Positions 11,001-21,910 of a DNA stretch of 64,000 nucleotides are shown piece by piece. Both the position numbers and the translations under genes were made by a program. Numbering within the stretch: position 1 is the first letter of the stretch; each line of letters begins with the position of its first letter. The notes beneath the pieces were generated by a model. That model saw only the letters and a list, made by a program, of their open reading frames with translations, did no database searches and had not been told where the DNA came from. The DNA lies in contig NZ_CP114767.1 in assembly GCF_027359925.1 (NCBI RefSeq), forward strand, positions 2,418,001-2,482,000, in the 5' to 3' direction. Source of the stretch: Hymenobacter canadensis (GTDB taxonomy: Bacteria; Bacteroidota; Bacteroidia; Cytophagales; Hymenobacteraceae).

Positions 11001-11200
11001 TTCCAAAGGCAATGTTGGAGCGGACTCCTTTCGGTCAGGCCAGCATTTCGCTCTCCGGTCGTAACCTGTTCTACTACGCCCCTAATGCTCCCTTCGACCC
11101 GGAGGTAAACACGCAGGGTGCCGGTAACATTCGTGGCCTGGAACTGCAAGGTTCGCCTAACGCCCGCAACTACGGCATCAACTTGCGCTTCACTCTGTAA
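8024..11200 (+). CDS. SusC/RagA-family TonB-linked outer membrane protein
   Basis: 1058 residues from the ATG at 8024, chosen because MQKTLLVSTLLMASAFQEVSAQ is a clean signal peptide; the frame is open upstream to 7943 but that part is not signal-like. Domains in order: carboxypeptidase-regulatory-like (NRSISGRVTDRQTGEGLPGV, about 23-100), plug about 105-260 (LFVVDGIPISND, INILKGPAAAALYGSRASSG, IIITTKSG), then barrel. Similar in its N-terminal half to both neighbouring SusC proteins, so the three are paralogues. The SusD partner starts 20 bases after the stop. Transport substrate cannot be inferred. Confidence 0.95.
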   Translation: MQKTLLVSTLLMASAFQEVSAQNRSISGRVTDRQTGEGLPGVTVLVKGTTNGISTNSDGTYSLNNVPTTGATLVISSIGYITIERAIGAEDQINVGLATDSKQLSEVVVTALGIERDTRSLGYATQEIKATQISQKSEPNVLSTLQGKVAGVNITTASGMPGASSNINIRGITSLGNSNQPLFVVDGIPISNDLDRTSSTLFGSQQGNRALDIDPENVESINILKGPAAAALYGSRASSGAIIITTKSGRNVNKKLEVTVTSGFSVQRAYGLIDLQNNYGQGNGGTNVLANGDINSGTTNSWGPRFGTTPTIFNGLLNADGSVQDYRAYENNISDFYKTGRILQNGVNIAGGNADQNVSLNINNTNQQGITDFSKLNRTSVQLAGNTKLLNKLRAGGSVNFIQTEQQGPQQGNGGSAFGRLNVVPRSYDLQGLPYINATGRSVFITAAQENPRWSLERNTATSSVTRFINVANLSYEIAPWLNVAYRAGLDTYTDRRKQIYDVGSLRAAAGQVIDQSLYRTEINGDLLVTLKKDNILTEGFNANLLLGQNINQRRLQEVFAQGDDLVLPNFYNISNARIFSNGTSEFTSKRSLLGYYGQLSLSYNDYLFLELTGRADQSSTLPEANNTFFYPSATVGFVFTDAFKISNDIFSYGKIRGNVARVGRDANPYQLITNYVVATQGNNVASITFPFNINNTTYAGFDISNRLGGGNALTPEFTNSYEVGTNLGFFNNRITFDVTYFNTVSENQILPVSTAPSSGFTTRLANVGRVDNKGIEALVNITPVKSDAFRWDVDVNFTRIRNTVKAISEGVTESAIEGAAFTGTIPSFVVGQAYGVIRGNKKPRVTDENSEFFGRYIINPNTGLFNPEIPNQVISDPNPEWQGGINNRLSFKGLTASFLVDAVYGGDVMSFTAATFRGNGSFEKTGENREAPRVIPGVIQTGVNADGRPTYRPNDIQVDAQSYWGSFGLQSDLNVYDATAYRLREVTLGYSLPKAMLERTPFGQASISLSGRNLFYYAPNAPFDPEVNTQGAGNIRGLELQGSPNARNYGINLRFTL

Positions 11201-11220
11201 CAAGACTTTCAACGCACCTC

Positions 11221-12756
11221 ATGAAATACTATAAATTAGCTACGCTGGCGTTGGCCGGCACGGTAGCTTTTGCCAGCAGCAGCTGCGACAATTTTTTGGA
11301 TGTCAACAATAATCCTAACAACGCTGCTACCGCGCCACCCTCCGTTTTGCTGACCAGCACGGCCATCACCACGGCTTTTGCAAACGGTAACGAAATCAAT
11401 CGTATCACTTCTTTGCTGGTACAGCACGTAGCCGGCACTGCCAACCAAGCCGCCGGGCAGGACGTGTACAATATCCGCGGAGGTCTTGACAACCAGTGGC
11501 AAGGAGAACTGTACCCAGGCGCACTGCAGAATGCCCAAGAGCTGATCGAAGCTGCTAATCGGTCGAGCAGCCCAGCTTACGCCGGCATCGGTAAGCTCCT
11601 GAAGGCGTATAATTTTGCCGTGACGACCGACTTGTGGGGAGACATTCCTTACTCTCAGGCTTTGGGTGGCTTGGCCAGACTTCAGCCCCGTTTTGATCGG
11701 CAGGAGGACATATACAAAGGAGCCGATGGCATTCAAAGCCTCGATGAATTGGTAAAGGAAGGCATAGCTGACTTGAGCCAGACTACGAACGTCTTGTTGC
11801 CATCTGTCACTGATGACCCCATCTACCGTGGTGATCTGAGCAAATGGCGCCGTTTGGGCAATACGCTCAGATTGAAGTTCGCCAACACTATCAGCCGGCG
11901 TGAGCCAGCACTGGCCAGAACCATTATCAACGAAGTCATTGCCAGCAACAACTTCATCAGCAGAAATGAGGATGACTTCCAAGTACCGTTTGGTGGAAGT
12001 GTAGGCAACCGCAACCCTATTTACGATTTCAATGGGGTGAACGTAGTCGGTAGCACACCAGGGCAGCGTCCGTTCGATATAACACTGAGCCAGCGTTTGC
12101 TCGACAGCATGCGGCTCAAGAATGATCCGCGCTTGCCTATCTACTTCAACACAGTGCCCAATACAGTGCCCGGTGCAACAGTTACCTCCAATCTGGGTAC
12201 GTTCTTCGGTTTCCAGAATGGCAACAACGTTGCGGCTCCTGCTCTCGCAATTAACCGTTCGAAGTACAATGTATACATCACCGGTAACGCGGGTGAAGCA
12301 CCTATTCGGCTGATCACCAATTCACAGCGTCTGTTTATCATGGCAGAGTCGGCTCTGATGCTGGGGACTTCTACCGGGGGTAGCACTGTGCAGATGCTGT
12401 ATCAGGATGCTATCAGAGCTTCTATGACGAAAGCCGGCCTGACCACTGCGCAAGTAGATGCTTACTTCGCCGCCAATCCTTCCATTGCTATTCTGAGCGG
12501 CTCACAGGCCACTCAGCTTAACCAGATCATGACCCAGAAGTGGATTTCCATGGTAGGTAACGGATATGAAGCCTTCAATGACTACCGCCGCACTGGATAT
12601 CCTAAACTGGCGCTGGTACTCAACCCTCAAGGTGATGATCCAACTATAATTCCTAAGCGCTTTGTGTATCCTGCTTCCGAGACTTCCGGCAACTCCAACA
12701 ATGCACCGGCTGTGCTTCCGGGTACTGTAGTCCCTGTATGGTGGGATGTTCCGTAA
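11221..12756 (+). CDS. SusD/RagB-family outer membrane lipoprotein (SusD-like)
   Basis: 511 residues. Lipoprotein signal with Cys22 (FASSSC), then DNFLDVNNNPNNA, the Asn-rich linker of SusD-like proteins, then TPR-like helices. QRLFIMAESALMLG and MTQKWISMVGNGYEAFNDYRRTGYP are the conserved C-terminal segments. It pairs with the SusC 20 bases upstream and probably caps that transporter at the cell surface. A small lipoprotein gene follows after 36 bases and is probably co-transcribed. Confidence 0.93.
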   Translation: MKYYKLATLALAGTVAFASSSCDNFLDVNNNPNNAATAPPSVLLTSTAITTAFANGNEINRITSLLVQHVAGTANQAAGQDVYNIRGGLDNQWQGELYPGALQNAQELIEAANRSSSPAYAGIGKLLKAYNFAVTTDLWGDIPYSQALGGLARLQPRFDRQEDIYKGADGIQSLDELVKEGIADLSQTTNVLLPSVTDDPIYRGDLSKWRRLGNTLRLKFANTISRREPALARTIINEVIASNNFISRNEDDFQVPFGGSVGNRNPIYDFNGVNVVGSTPGQRPFDITLSQRLLDSMRLKNDPRLPIYFNTVPNTVPGATVTSNLGTFFGFQNGNNVAAPALAINRSKYNVYITGNAGEAPIRLITNSQRLFIMAESALMLGTSTGGSTVQMLYQDAIRASMTKAGLTTAQVDAYFAANPSIAILSGSQATQLNQIMTQKWISMVGNGYEAFNDYRRTGYPKLALVLNPQGDDPTIIPKRFVYPASETSGNSNNAPAVLPGTVVPVWWDVP

Positions 12757-12792
12757 TTGCTGAACCAGGTTTCACTTCTTTTCTTGCTCCCC

Positions 12793-13416
12793 ATGAAAAA
12801 AAATATAATTCAATACTGCGCTTTGGCGTTTCTAGCGTTTGTCTCTTTTTCCTGCGAGAAAGACTTCGGCGATAACCTAGGCCCTACTCAGGACAGCGTA
12901 GCTGACATCCCGGTGACTGTAACGAACGCTACCTATTTCGAGCGGTTCGCGACTGTAACCACCACCCTGGCTACCAGCAACAATGTGGTTATCACCATGG
13001 AGATTCCCGCAGGTAGCGGTGTGATCCGGGAAATCACCAAGGTTGCCACCGGTATTTCCGGTACCAATAACTTGGGCAACCTGAACAATACTGCTGTTGG
13101 TACGGCCTACAACACTACAGGTGCTGGCACTGCCGCCTCACCTTTTGTGCTGCGGCCAATCCCGGGTAATGGTACTAATCAGATTACGTTTACGACCAAT
13201 CTGACCACGGACTACTTGCCGTACCGCACTCGTAATGGTGCCGCTTATGGTCCACTCAGAACCACCGGCACTCCGCCGGTTGTTGTATCTCCTAGCGCGC
13301 TGCCGCTTCCCAGTGCTACCACCATCCCAACCGAAATTCAATATTATTTCCGCTTGACGCTGGAGGATGGCCGAACGATTGTTCCGATGCCCGTGCGGGT
13401 TCGGATAATAGACTAA
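12793..13416 (+). CDS. small lipoprotein at the end of a SusC/SusD unit
   Basis: 207 residues from the ATG at 12793. Basic N-terminus, hydrophobic core and lipobox FSC (Cys21) predict an exported lipoprotein. The rest is rich in Thr, Asn, Gly and Val with alternating short strands (VTVTNATYFERFATVTTT, TTNLTTDYLPYRTRNG), as in an all-beta domain, and has no catalytic motif I recognise. By position, 36 bases after a SusD and before a strong terminator, it may be a surface accessory protein of that uptake complex, like the SusE/F-type proteins of other loci, but there is no sequence match that I can claim. Function unknown. Confidence 0.8.
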   Translation: MKKNIIQYCALAFLAFVSFSCEKDFGDNLGPTQDSVADIPVTVTNATYFERFATVTTTLATSNNVVITMEIPAGSGVIREITKVATGISGTNNLGNLNNTAVGTAYNTTGAGTAASPFVLRPIPGNGTNQITFTTNLTTDYLPYRTRNGAAYGPLRTTGTPPVVVSPSALPLPSATTIPTEIQYYFRLTLEDGRTIVPMPVRVRIID

Positions 13417-13425
13417 GCTATTTAA

Positions 13426-13480
13426 GCCAAAAAAGAGAAGCACTCCTGACCGATGGTCAGGAGTGCTTCTCTTTTTTGGC
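13426..13480. terminator. 26-bp perfect hairpin, bidirectional terminator
   Basis: Two perfect 26-base arms (13426-13451 and 13455-13480) with a 3-base loop. The arms start and end in A and T runs, so RNA from either strand ends in a U tract. It separates the rightward lipoprotein gene (stop 13416) from the leftward dehydrogenase gene (stop 13482) and serves both. Confidence 0.92.
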
Positions 13481-13481
13481 T

Positions 13482-14216
13482 CTAGCAGATATCTGTCAAG
13501 CGCACCACAATTGTCCCCTCGGTTGTAGGCGGATGCTGCAGCCAGCTAATGATCTGGCTGGCTGCTTTAGTTGGTGTTACCAGTTCTCCACTGTGCTTGA
13601 GTTCCGCAAACCGCTCAGCCTCGCTGAACTGCTCCTGCGTAGCGGTGCGGATGTGCTCCTGCATGGCGGTATCCAATACCCCGGGGGCCAGGCTGCGGAT
13701 GCGGATGCCAGTACCGCGCAGATCCTGCTCCTTTTGCGCCACTGCCGAAAGGGAGTCGAGGGCGGCTTTGGAGGCGCAGTAGGCTGCCCAGCCATCCACG
13801 GGGCGCTGGGCGGCGCCGCTGCTGATATTGAGAATGGTGCGTGGAATAGTGGTCTGCTGCTGGTAAGTGGCCAGAAACGTGTTCATGAGCATGGCTAGCG
13901 CAATGACGTTCACGTCAAACACAAACTCGAAGTGCTCGTTCGGCAGTTCGCCCATATACTTCACCTCGCCCAGCACGCCCGCATTATTAATGAGCGTGAT
14001 GCTGGCCGCATCCGGGCACGGCGGGAATACTTTAAACAAGTTGTTTTGCACGGCCAGCATGTCCGACAGGTCCAGCGGCTGATGGCGGTAGCGCTCATGC
14101 CGGATAGTGGCATGGCGCGATACGCCTGTTACCATGTTGTCCGGTTGCTGCAGCAGCTCGTCGGCCAGTGCCTTTCCTAAGCCGCGGCTAGCTCCGGTGA
14201 TAATGTAGTAGTGCAT
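13482..14216 (-). CDS. short-chain dehydrogenase/reductase (sepiapterin- or benzil-reductase-like)
   Basis: 244 residues, the classical SDR length. NAD(P) motif TGASRGLG at 7-14, NNAG at 77-80, catalytic Ser near 132-133 (NISSGAAQ), Tyr146 and Lys150 (YCASK). The basic residue Arg11 in the glycine loop and SRH after strand 2 favour NADPH. The overall pattern (MHYYIITGASRGLG... GVLDTAMQEHIR) resembles sepiapterin reductase/YueD-like carbonyl reductases, but the substrate is not determined. A heptanucleotide repeat tract begins 3 bases upstream of its start codon and may affect expression. No partner gene adjoins it. Confidence 0.85.
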   Translation of the reverse strand: MHYYIITGASRGLGKALADELLQQPDNMVTGVSRHATIRHERYRHQPLDLSDMLAVQNNLFKVFPPCPDAASITLINNAGVLGEVKYMGELPNEHFEFVFDVNVIALAMLMNTFLATYQQQTTIPRTILNISSGAAQRPVDGWAAYCASKAALDSLSAVAQKEQDLRGTGIRIRSLAPGVLDTAMQEHIRTATQEQFSEAERFAELKHSGELVTPTKAASQIISWLQHPPTTEGTIVVRLTDIC

Positions 14217-14218
14217 AG

Positions 14219-14267
14219 GTGACAGGTGACAGGTGACAGGTGACAGGTGACAGGTGACAGGTGACAG
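14219..14267. repeat. seven tandem copies of the heptamer GTGACAG
   Basis: Seven exact head-to-tail copies of GTGACAG cover 49 bases, followed by a partial GT. The tract stops 2 bases before the start codon of the leftward SDR gene (ATG at 14214-14216), so it forms that gene's immediate leader. No upstream in-frame start codon lies in or above the tract, so it appears non-coding. Confidence 0.97.
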
Positions 14268-14286
14268 GTAAAGGAAATACGACTCT

Positions 14287-14325
14287 AAACAAAAAGAAGC
14301 GGCCGGTGGCCGCTTCTTTTTGTTT
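14287..14325. terminator. 18-bp perfect hairpin downstream of hslU
   Basis: Arms 14287-14304 and 14308-14325 are perfect 18-base complements with loop GGT; each arm carries an A or T run, so the stem works as a terminator in both directions. It lies 57 bases after the hslU stop and upstream of the SDR leader, so it insulates SDR from hslU transcription. Confidence 0.9.
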
Positions 14326-14381
14326 GCAGGAACACTACTCTTCCCAGCCGACTGTTTTCTCTGGCTTGCTACAGAAGGTCA

Positions 14382-15791
14382 TCACAGAATATACTGACTC
14401 AGGTCGCGGTTGCCGGCCATATCCTGCAGGCGTTCGTTCACCAGGTCGCGGGTGATGAGGATGCGGGCGTTGGGGCCGATGCGGTCCGGCACGTCGAACA
14501 GGATGTCATTGAGCAGGCGGCTCATCACCGTATGCAGGCGGCGCGCCCCGATATTCTCGACTTCAGCGTTGACGTTGAAGGCAATTTCGGCGAGCTGCTC
14601 CAAGGCGGCATCCTCGAAGGTCAGCACGACGTCCTCGGCCTGCAGTAGGGCTTCATACTGCTTGGTGAGGGCGTTCTTGGGGTCTTTAAGAATCCGGAAG
14701 AAGTCGTCTTTGGTAAGGCTCTGCAGCTCCACACGAATGGGGAAGCGGCCTTGCAGTTCCGGAATCAGGTCGGAAGGCTTGGCGACGTGGAAGGCGCCGG
14801 CGGCAATGAACAGGATGTGGTCGGTGTTGATGATGCCATACTTGGTGCTCACGGCCGAGCCCTCCACGATGGGCAGCAGGTCGCGCTGCACGCCTTCACG
14901 GCTGACGTCGGGGCCACCGCCGCCTTTGCCGCTGCGGCTGGCTACCTTGTCGATTTCGTCGATGAAGATAATGCCGGCGTTTTCGGCGTTGCGGATGGCT
15001 TCGTCCTTCACCTCATCCATGTCGATGAGCTTGGCCGCTTCTTCATCGAGCAGAATCTTGCGGGCTTCGGCAATCGTGACTTTGCGCTTGCGGGTTTTCT
15101 TGGGCATCATCGAGCCCAGCATGTCCTGCAGGCCGGCCATCGAGGCCTCATCCATGCCGGGAGCGCCGCCTAGCACGCCAATGCCGGGAGCGCCGCCCTG
15201 CTGCACCTTGATGTCGATTTTACGGTCGTCGAGCTCGCCGCTGCGGATTTTCTCGCGGAACTTGTCGCGGGTGCGCTCATTCAGCTCGTAATCCGACTCA
15301 GGCATGGCGCTACCGTCGTGGCTGCCGCCGAAGCCTACCGACGACTTGCTGCTCCCGCCATTAACCGACGGGATAAGGGCGTCCAGAATCAGGTCTTCCA
15401 CGGCCTGCGCGGCCTGCACTTTCACTTCTTCTTTGCGGCGCTGCTTCACCTGGTTCACTGATTGCTCCACCAGGTCGCGCACCATGCTTTCCACATCGCG
15501 GCCGACGTAGCCTACTTCCGTGAATTTGCTGGCTTCCACTTTGGTAAAAGGTGCATCGGCAATGGCGGCCAGGCGGCGGGCAATTTCAGTTTTACCGACG
15601 CCCGTCGAGCCAATCATGAGGATGTTATTGGGCACGATTTCGCGCTGCATATCCAGCGGGGCGTGCAGGCGGCGCCAGCGGTTGCGCAGCGCAATGGCTA
15701 CGTGGCGCTTGGCCTCGTGCTGGCCGATGATGTACTTATCCAGCTCGGCAACTATCTGCGACGGGGTAAGGAAGGTCTGGGAATCGAGCAT
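14382..15791 (-). CDS. hslU: HslU, ATPase subunit of the HslUV (ClpYQ) protease
   Basis: 469 residues, close to the family length. The N-terminus (TPSQIVAELDKYIIGQHEAKR) is the HslU signature. Walker A GSTGVGKT is at 61-68, Walker B IIFIDEID at 274-281, and the variable I-domain lies between. The C-terminal tail DLSQYIL matches the HslU tail that inserts into HslV to switch on proteolysis. It is a cytoplasmic hexameric unfoldase feeding the HslV peptidase. No hslV is next to it, so the peptidase gene must be elsewhere. A TAAACGTA on the plus strand (15808-15815; minus TACGTTTA) is a one-mismatch -7 box 17 bases before the start. Confidence 0.97.
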   Translation of the reverse strand: MLDSQTFLTPSQIVAELDKYIIGQHEAKRHVAIALRNRWRRLHAPLDMQREIVPNNILMIGSTGVGKTEIARRLAAIADAPFTKVEASKFTEVGYVGRDVESMVRDLVEQSVNQVKQRRKEEVKVQAAQAVEDLILDALIPSVNGGSSKSSVGFGGSHDGSAMPESDYELNERTRDKFREKIRSGELDDRKIDIKVQQGGAPGIGVLGGAPGMDEASMAGLQDMLGSMMPKKTRKRKVTIAEARKILLDEEAAKLIDMDEVKDEAIRNAENAGIIFIDEIDKVASRSGKGGGGPDVSREGVQRDLLPIVEGSAVSTKYGIINTDHILFIAAGAFHVAKPSDLIPELQGRFPIRVELQSLTKDDFFRILKDPKNALTKQYEALLQAEDVVLTFEDAALEQLAEIAFNVNAEVENIGARRLHTVMSRLLNDILFDVPDRIGPNARILITRDLVNERLQDMAGNRDLSQYIL

Positions 15792-15900
15792 AAAAGAGGT
15801 CGGGGAATAAACGTAGCGGGAATACCGCCGCTTTACCGGAATTGTTTGTGATGCAAACCACTGCGTTCCGGCTTTACTGCCCGCTGCAATAAATAGGCGG

Positions 15901-16968
15901 CTATTGATTCTTGACGAACAGCGTGTTTAGGTTGCGGGCGACGGTGAAGTAATTGGCGGCCCCGCTGGCGTGCAGGCCGGCGCGGGTGTAGTCGAGCTGA
16001 AACTGGCTGATGCGCAGCATGACGCCAAAGGAGATGCCGGCGCCTCCGGCGGCGTTGTCCAGCCGTAGCTCGCGGCGCTGCAGGTGGTTGTAGCCCAGGC
16101 GCAGGTTCAGGTTTTTGCCCAGCAGTAGTTCGCCGCCTACTGCGAAGTGCCGCGCTACTTTGTCGCCGAGGCTTTTCTTTTTCTTGATTTCCTCGCCGTT
16201 TTCATCCAGCTGGCCGCGCTGGTTGGGGTCGAGGTACACAATGTCGAGGCGCTGCAGGTTGTGGGCCGTGATGGAAAACCGCAGCGGCATGTGCTCGGGC
16301 TTGATGGAGGCGCCCAGCTGCACGTCCAGCGGCATTGGCTCGCGGCCGGCGCCGGCGTAGGGCCTGAGCTGGTAGCCGGCGTTTTTCACGGCTAGTCCCA
16401 CTGTAAAGTCTTTCTCGGGGTGCTTAAAGACGGCACCCACATCGGCCAGCAGCGCTACCGAGTGGTTACCGCCGATGCCCGATACCGCCAGCTTGCCGGT
16501 ACCAGCCAGCGTGAACGGGCCCTGCACATAGGCATACGTAAGGCCGGCGGCGTACTCGTTCACCGAAAATGTTCCCAGCGCATTACCGGCCGGGTCGCGC
16601 ATGATCAGCTCGCCGTAGTTGAGGTAGCTCAGAGTCGCGCCCCACCGCTGCCCGGCATCTGCTTCCTTGGGCTTGAAAGCGTAGGCCAGGGTGCTTTGCT
16701 TGATGTCGGCCACATAATCGACAAACGATAGCGCCAGCCGGCCATCCATTTCGGCGTTCAGCAGCGCGGGGTTGCTGAGCAGCATCGTCGGGTCGGCGTC
16801 GCGCACGGATACGTTCACGCCGCCCAGGGCGGCGGTTTTGGCGCCCGGCGGCAGGTTCAGAAACGAGAAGGCCTGCTGCCCCCCGATCTGGGCCACGGCG
16901 GGTGACGCGCCCAGCCCCAGGGCAACGGATATGGGCACTAGTATACGGCGGTGTAGCAGTCCAATCAT
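15901..16968 (-). CDS. porQ: PorQ-like type IX secretion system outer membrane protein
   Basis: 355 residues from the ATG at 16968; the frame is open to 17031 but the shorter form gives a sound signal peptide (MIGLLHRRILVPISVALGLGASPAVAQ). After it comes FSFLNLPPGAKTAALGGVNVS and LSNPALL, the conserved start of PorV/PorQ-type FadL-like barrels, and the rest is amphipathic strands ending in ARNLNTLFVKNQ. PorQ is an outer membrane protein of the attachment complex that holds cargo A-LPS or C-terminal-domain proteins in type IX secretion. No other T9SS gene is in its operon, but a PorE-like gene lies 3 kb away on the other strand. PorV is the main alternative. Confidence 0.8.
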   Translation of the reverse strand: MIGLLHRRILVPISVALGLGASPAVAQIGGQQAFSFLNLPPGAKTAALGGVNVSVRDADPTMLLSNPALLNAEMDGRLALSFVDYVADIKQSTLAYAFKPKEADAGQRWGATLSYLNYGELIMRDPAGNALGTFSVNEYAAGLTYAYVQGPFTLAGTGKLAVSGIGGNHSVALLADVGAVFKHPEKDFTVGLAVKNAGYQLRPYAGAGREPMPLDVQLGASIKPEHMPLRFSITAHNLQRLDIVYLDPNQRGQLDENGEEIKKKKSLGDKVARHFAVGGELLLGKNLNLRLGYNHLQRRELRLDNAAGGAGISFGVMLRISQFQLDYTRAGLHASGAANYFTVARNLNTLFVKNQ

Positions 16969-17149
16969 CGGGTACCAAGATACGGCGTTTAGCAGGTAGT
17001 TGCAGAGGCTAAGACGGCCAAAACAGCGCATTTATTGTATCCCCGCATGGGAGTTTGCGCACATTAGCGGCCGGCAAGCGAGGCGCAGGTAACAAGCGTT
17101 GCGTCCCATCCGCCGGCCAGCCGCCAATGGCGCGGCTCCATGCCCGTAA

Positions 17150-19609
<2,460 letters not shown>

Positions 19610-19861
19610 CAGCAGGAAAGGCGAAGAAAAAGCAGCAGGAATAGAAGGCATATACGCGGATCGAAACAAAAGCGGTAGGCGGTGCCAGAATGACAGCACC
19701 GCGGCCGTCAGCCCGGGCCAAAGCGCGCCTGCTACCGAATATACAGGTTTGACAAGCGCCGTGCCACCCCGCCGCGGGCCCGCCATCTGCGCCGCGCTGG
19801 CACCCGGCCCGGCCACTCCGGCAGGCCTGCCAGCATATAGCGGGGTATACCTGAAAATTCC

Positions 19862-19869
19862 TATTTTTG
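19862..19869 (+). promoter_or_regulatory. candidate -7 box for the PorE-like gene
   Basis: TATTTTTG matches TAnnTTTG exactly and lies 44 bases before the ATG at 19914. No convincing -33 TTG is found at the usual distance. The remainder of the 304-base lon/PorE-like gap (19610-19913) is GC-rich with no gene or clear hairpin. Confidence 0.45.
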
Positions 19870-19913
19870 ACGTTCCGCGCCGCTCCCGGCCGGCTTCGGT
19901 GTTTTATTCTGCT

Positions 19914-21905
19914 ATGTTCCGCTCGTTCCGTTCTTTTTTATTGCTGCTGTGGCTGGCTGTTCTGCCGTTGGCCTCGCAGGCCCAGAAAATTGCCAATGCC
20001 CGCACCCGCGTGGTCTGGTCGCGCCCCGACCCCAACCCCACGTTTCCGAACATCAACCGAATAGCGTTCTACGAAAACAAAAAAGAGCTTAAAGCCATTC
20101 AGAAGGCCGAAAAACGCCGGCAGTGGCGCCAAGCCCGCGTACTGCTGGGCGAATACGTGGGCAAGTTCGGCATTGAGAATTTCTACAAAAACACCCCGAT
20201 GCTGTGGCGTATGGCTCAGCTCTGGGAAAAGGAAGGTGACCAGGAGCACGCTAAGGCCTACTACCGCCTAGCCCTCAAGCACCACCGCCAGGACGTGAAG
20301 AAAATCCAGCTCTACTACGATTCGCTGGAGCAGAAAACGGCTGATTTCTACGTGCCGCTGAAGGTGTACTACGAACTGGTGGAGTACCGCAAGAACATCG
20401 TGGCCTTCCGCCCGCCCAAAGGCGTGCTCACCACCATGGGCGACGCCATCAACTCGACGGTGGAAGACTACGGCCCCACGCTGAACCCCGATGCCAGCAT
20501 GCTGCTGTTCTCGTCGAAGCGCAAGGTGCGCGGCGGCATCAAGCAGGTGATTGACGAGGACCTGTACGTGTCGCGCAAGGACGGCGACCTGTGGACCGAC
20601 GCCGAGCCGCTGCCCAAGCCCATCAACTCGCCCTACAACGAGGGCTCGGCCTGCTTCACCAAAGACGGCAAAACCATCTACTTCGCCCGGTGCGAGTGCC
20701 CCAGCTGCCACGGCAACTGCGACCTGTTCACGTCGACGTTCCAGGACGGGCAGTGGAGCGTGCCCAAGAGCCTGGGCTCCCAGGTAAATTCCGGCGCCTG
20801 GGACTCGCAGCCTACCCTTTCGCGCGGCGAAGACACCCTGTATTTCGCCTCCGACCGGCTGGGCGGCTTTGGGCTTTCGGACATCTGGTACACCTACAAA
20901 ACCAAAAACGGGCAGTGGGCCAAGGCCCTGAACATGGGGCCGGTGGTGAACACCCGGGAAAGCGAGGTAAGCCCCTTTTTCCACCCGCTCTACAACGTAC
21001 TGTACTTCAGCTCACGCGGGCAGCTGCTCAACTACGGCGACTTCGACATCTACAAAACCTACCGGGTGCAGGGCCGCTGGCAGGAGCCGCGCAACATCGG
21101 GCCGCTGGTGAACGGCAAGGGCTCGGAGTACTACTTCACCATCGACAGCGAGTCGAAGAACTTGTACTACGCCCGCTCCGAGGAAAAGGAAATGAAAAAC
21201 CTGGACCTCTTCTCGTTTCCGCTGCCAATGGAGGCGCAGCCGCTGGCCACCACCCATGTGGAGGGCCTGCTGATGGACTCCGTCAGCCGCAGGCCGCTGG
21301 GCGGCATCGTCACCATCGTCGATACCGACAACGGCATTGAGGTGGCGGCCAAGTACCTGCGGCCCGACGGCTCGTTTGACTTCGACCTGATTGATGGCTC
21401 GCACTACGTCATGATCATTCAGAGCCCCGATTTCTTTAGCCTGGAAAAGAAATTTGAGCTGCGCGGCGACACGGTGATGAAGCTCATGACCAATTCGATT
21501 GACTACGGCCTGCCGCTGATTTTCCGCAACATCGAGTTCGATCAGGACAAGTCGCACATCCGGGCATCCATGCAGCCCATCCTCGACCGGATTGCGCTGT
21601 TCATGGTCGACCACCCGACGTTCCGCCTCAGCATCACGGGCCACACCGACTCCAAGGGCGACCCGGATTTCAATGAGCGGCTCTCGCAGGAGCGGGCGGA
21701 GTCTATCCGGCGCTACATCGAAACCAAGGGCAAGCTCAAGCCCAACCGCATCGACAGTTTCGGCTACGGCTCCACCAAGCCGCTGAAAGAGGAAATCACC
21801 GACGAAGACGCCAAGACCAACCGCCGCGTAGAGTTCCGCCTCATCCGGCCCGACGGCGAAGAAGGCAAGAAGCCCGCCGCCGATGGCGGCGGTGAGTGGA
21901 AGTAG
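19914..21905 (+). CDS. PorE-like OmpA-family envelope protein with beta-propeller
   Basis: 663 residues from the ATG at 19914, which begins a clean signal peptide (MFRSFRSFLLLLWLAVLP...SQAQ). Domain order: TPR-like helices about 45-130, PD40/WD40-like beta-propeller about 190-430 (repeated DGKTIYFAR, DTLYFASDR, NVLYFSSRG), a carboxypeptidase-regulatory-like domain from about 448 (VEGLLMDSVSRRPLGG), and a C-terminal OmpA peptidoglycan-binding domain about 540-650 (GHTDSKGD near 574). That order is the one known for PorE of the type IX secretion system. The propeller carries a cysteine cluster CECPSCHGNC near 260-269. Best call is a T9SS-associated protein; a general OmpA/PD40 protein is the alternative. 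Confidence 0.78.
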   Translation: MFRSFRSFLLLLWLAVLPLASQAQKIANARTRVVWSRPDPNPTFPNINRIAFYENKKELKAIQKAEKRRQWRQARVLLGEYVGKFGIENFYKNTPMLWRMAQLWEKEGDQEHAKAYYRLALKHHRQDVKKIQLYYDSLEQKTADFYVPLKVYYELVEYRKNIVAFRPPKGVLTTMGDAINSTVEDYGPTLNPDASMLLFSSKRKVRGGIKQVIDEDLYVSRKDGDLWTDAEPLPKPINSPYNEGSACFTKDGKTIYFARCECPSCHGNCDLFTSTFQDGQWSVPKSLGSQVNSGAWDSQPTLSRGEDTLYFASDRLGGFGLSDIWYTYKTKNGQWAKALNMGPVVNTRESEVSPFFHPLYNVLYFSSRGQLLNYGDFDIYKTYRVQGRWQEPRNIGPLVNGKGSEYYFTIDSESKNLYYARSEEKEMKNLDLFSFPLPMEAQPLATTHVEGLLMDSVSRRPLGGIVTIVDTDNGIEVAAKYLRPDGSFDFDLIDGSHYVMIIQSPDFFSLEKKFELRGDTVMKLMTNSIDYGLPLIFRNIEFDQDKSHIRASMQPILDRIALFMVDHPTFRLSITGHTDSKGDPDFNERLSQERAESIRRYIETKGKLKPNRIDSFGYGSTKPLKEEITDEDAKTNRRVEFRLIRPDGEEGKKPAADGGGEWK

Positions 21906-21910
21906 CCAAC

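Noticed and set aside
14219..14267. Heptamer tract as part of the SDR coding sequence
   Set aside because: No start codon lies upstream in the frame and a 7-base unit shifts frame with each copy.
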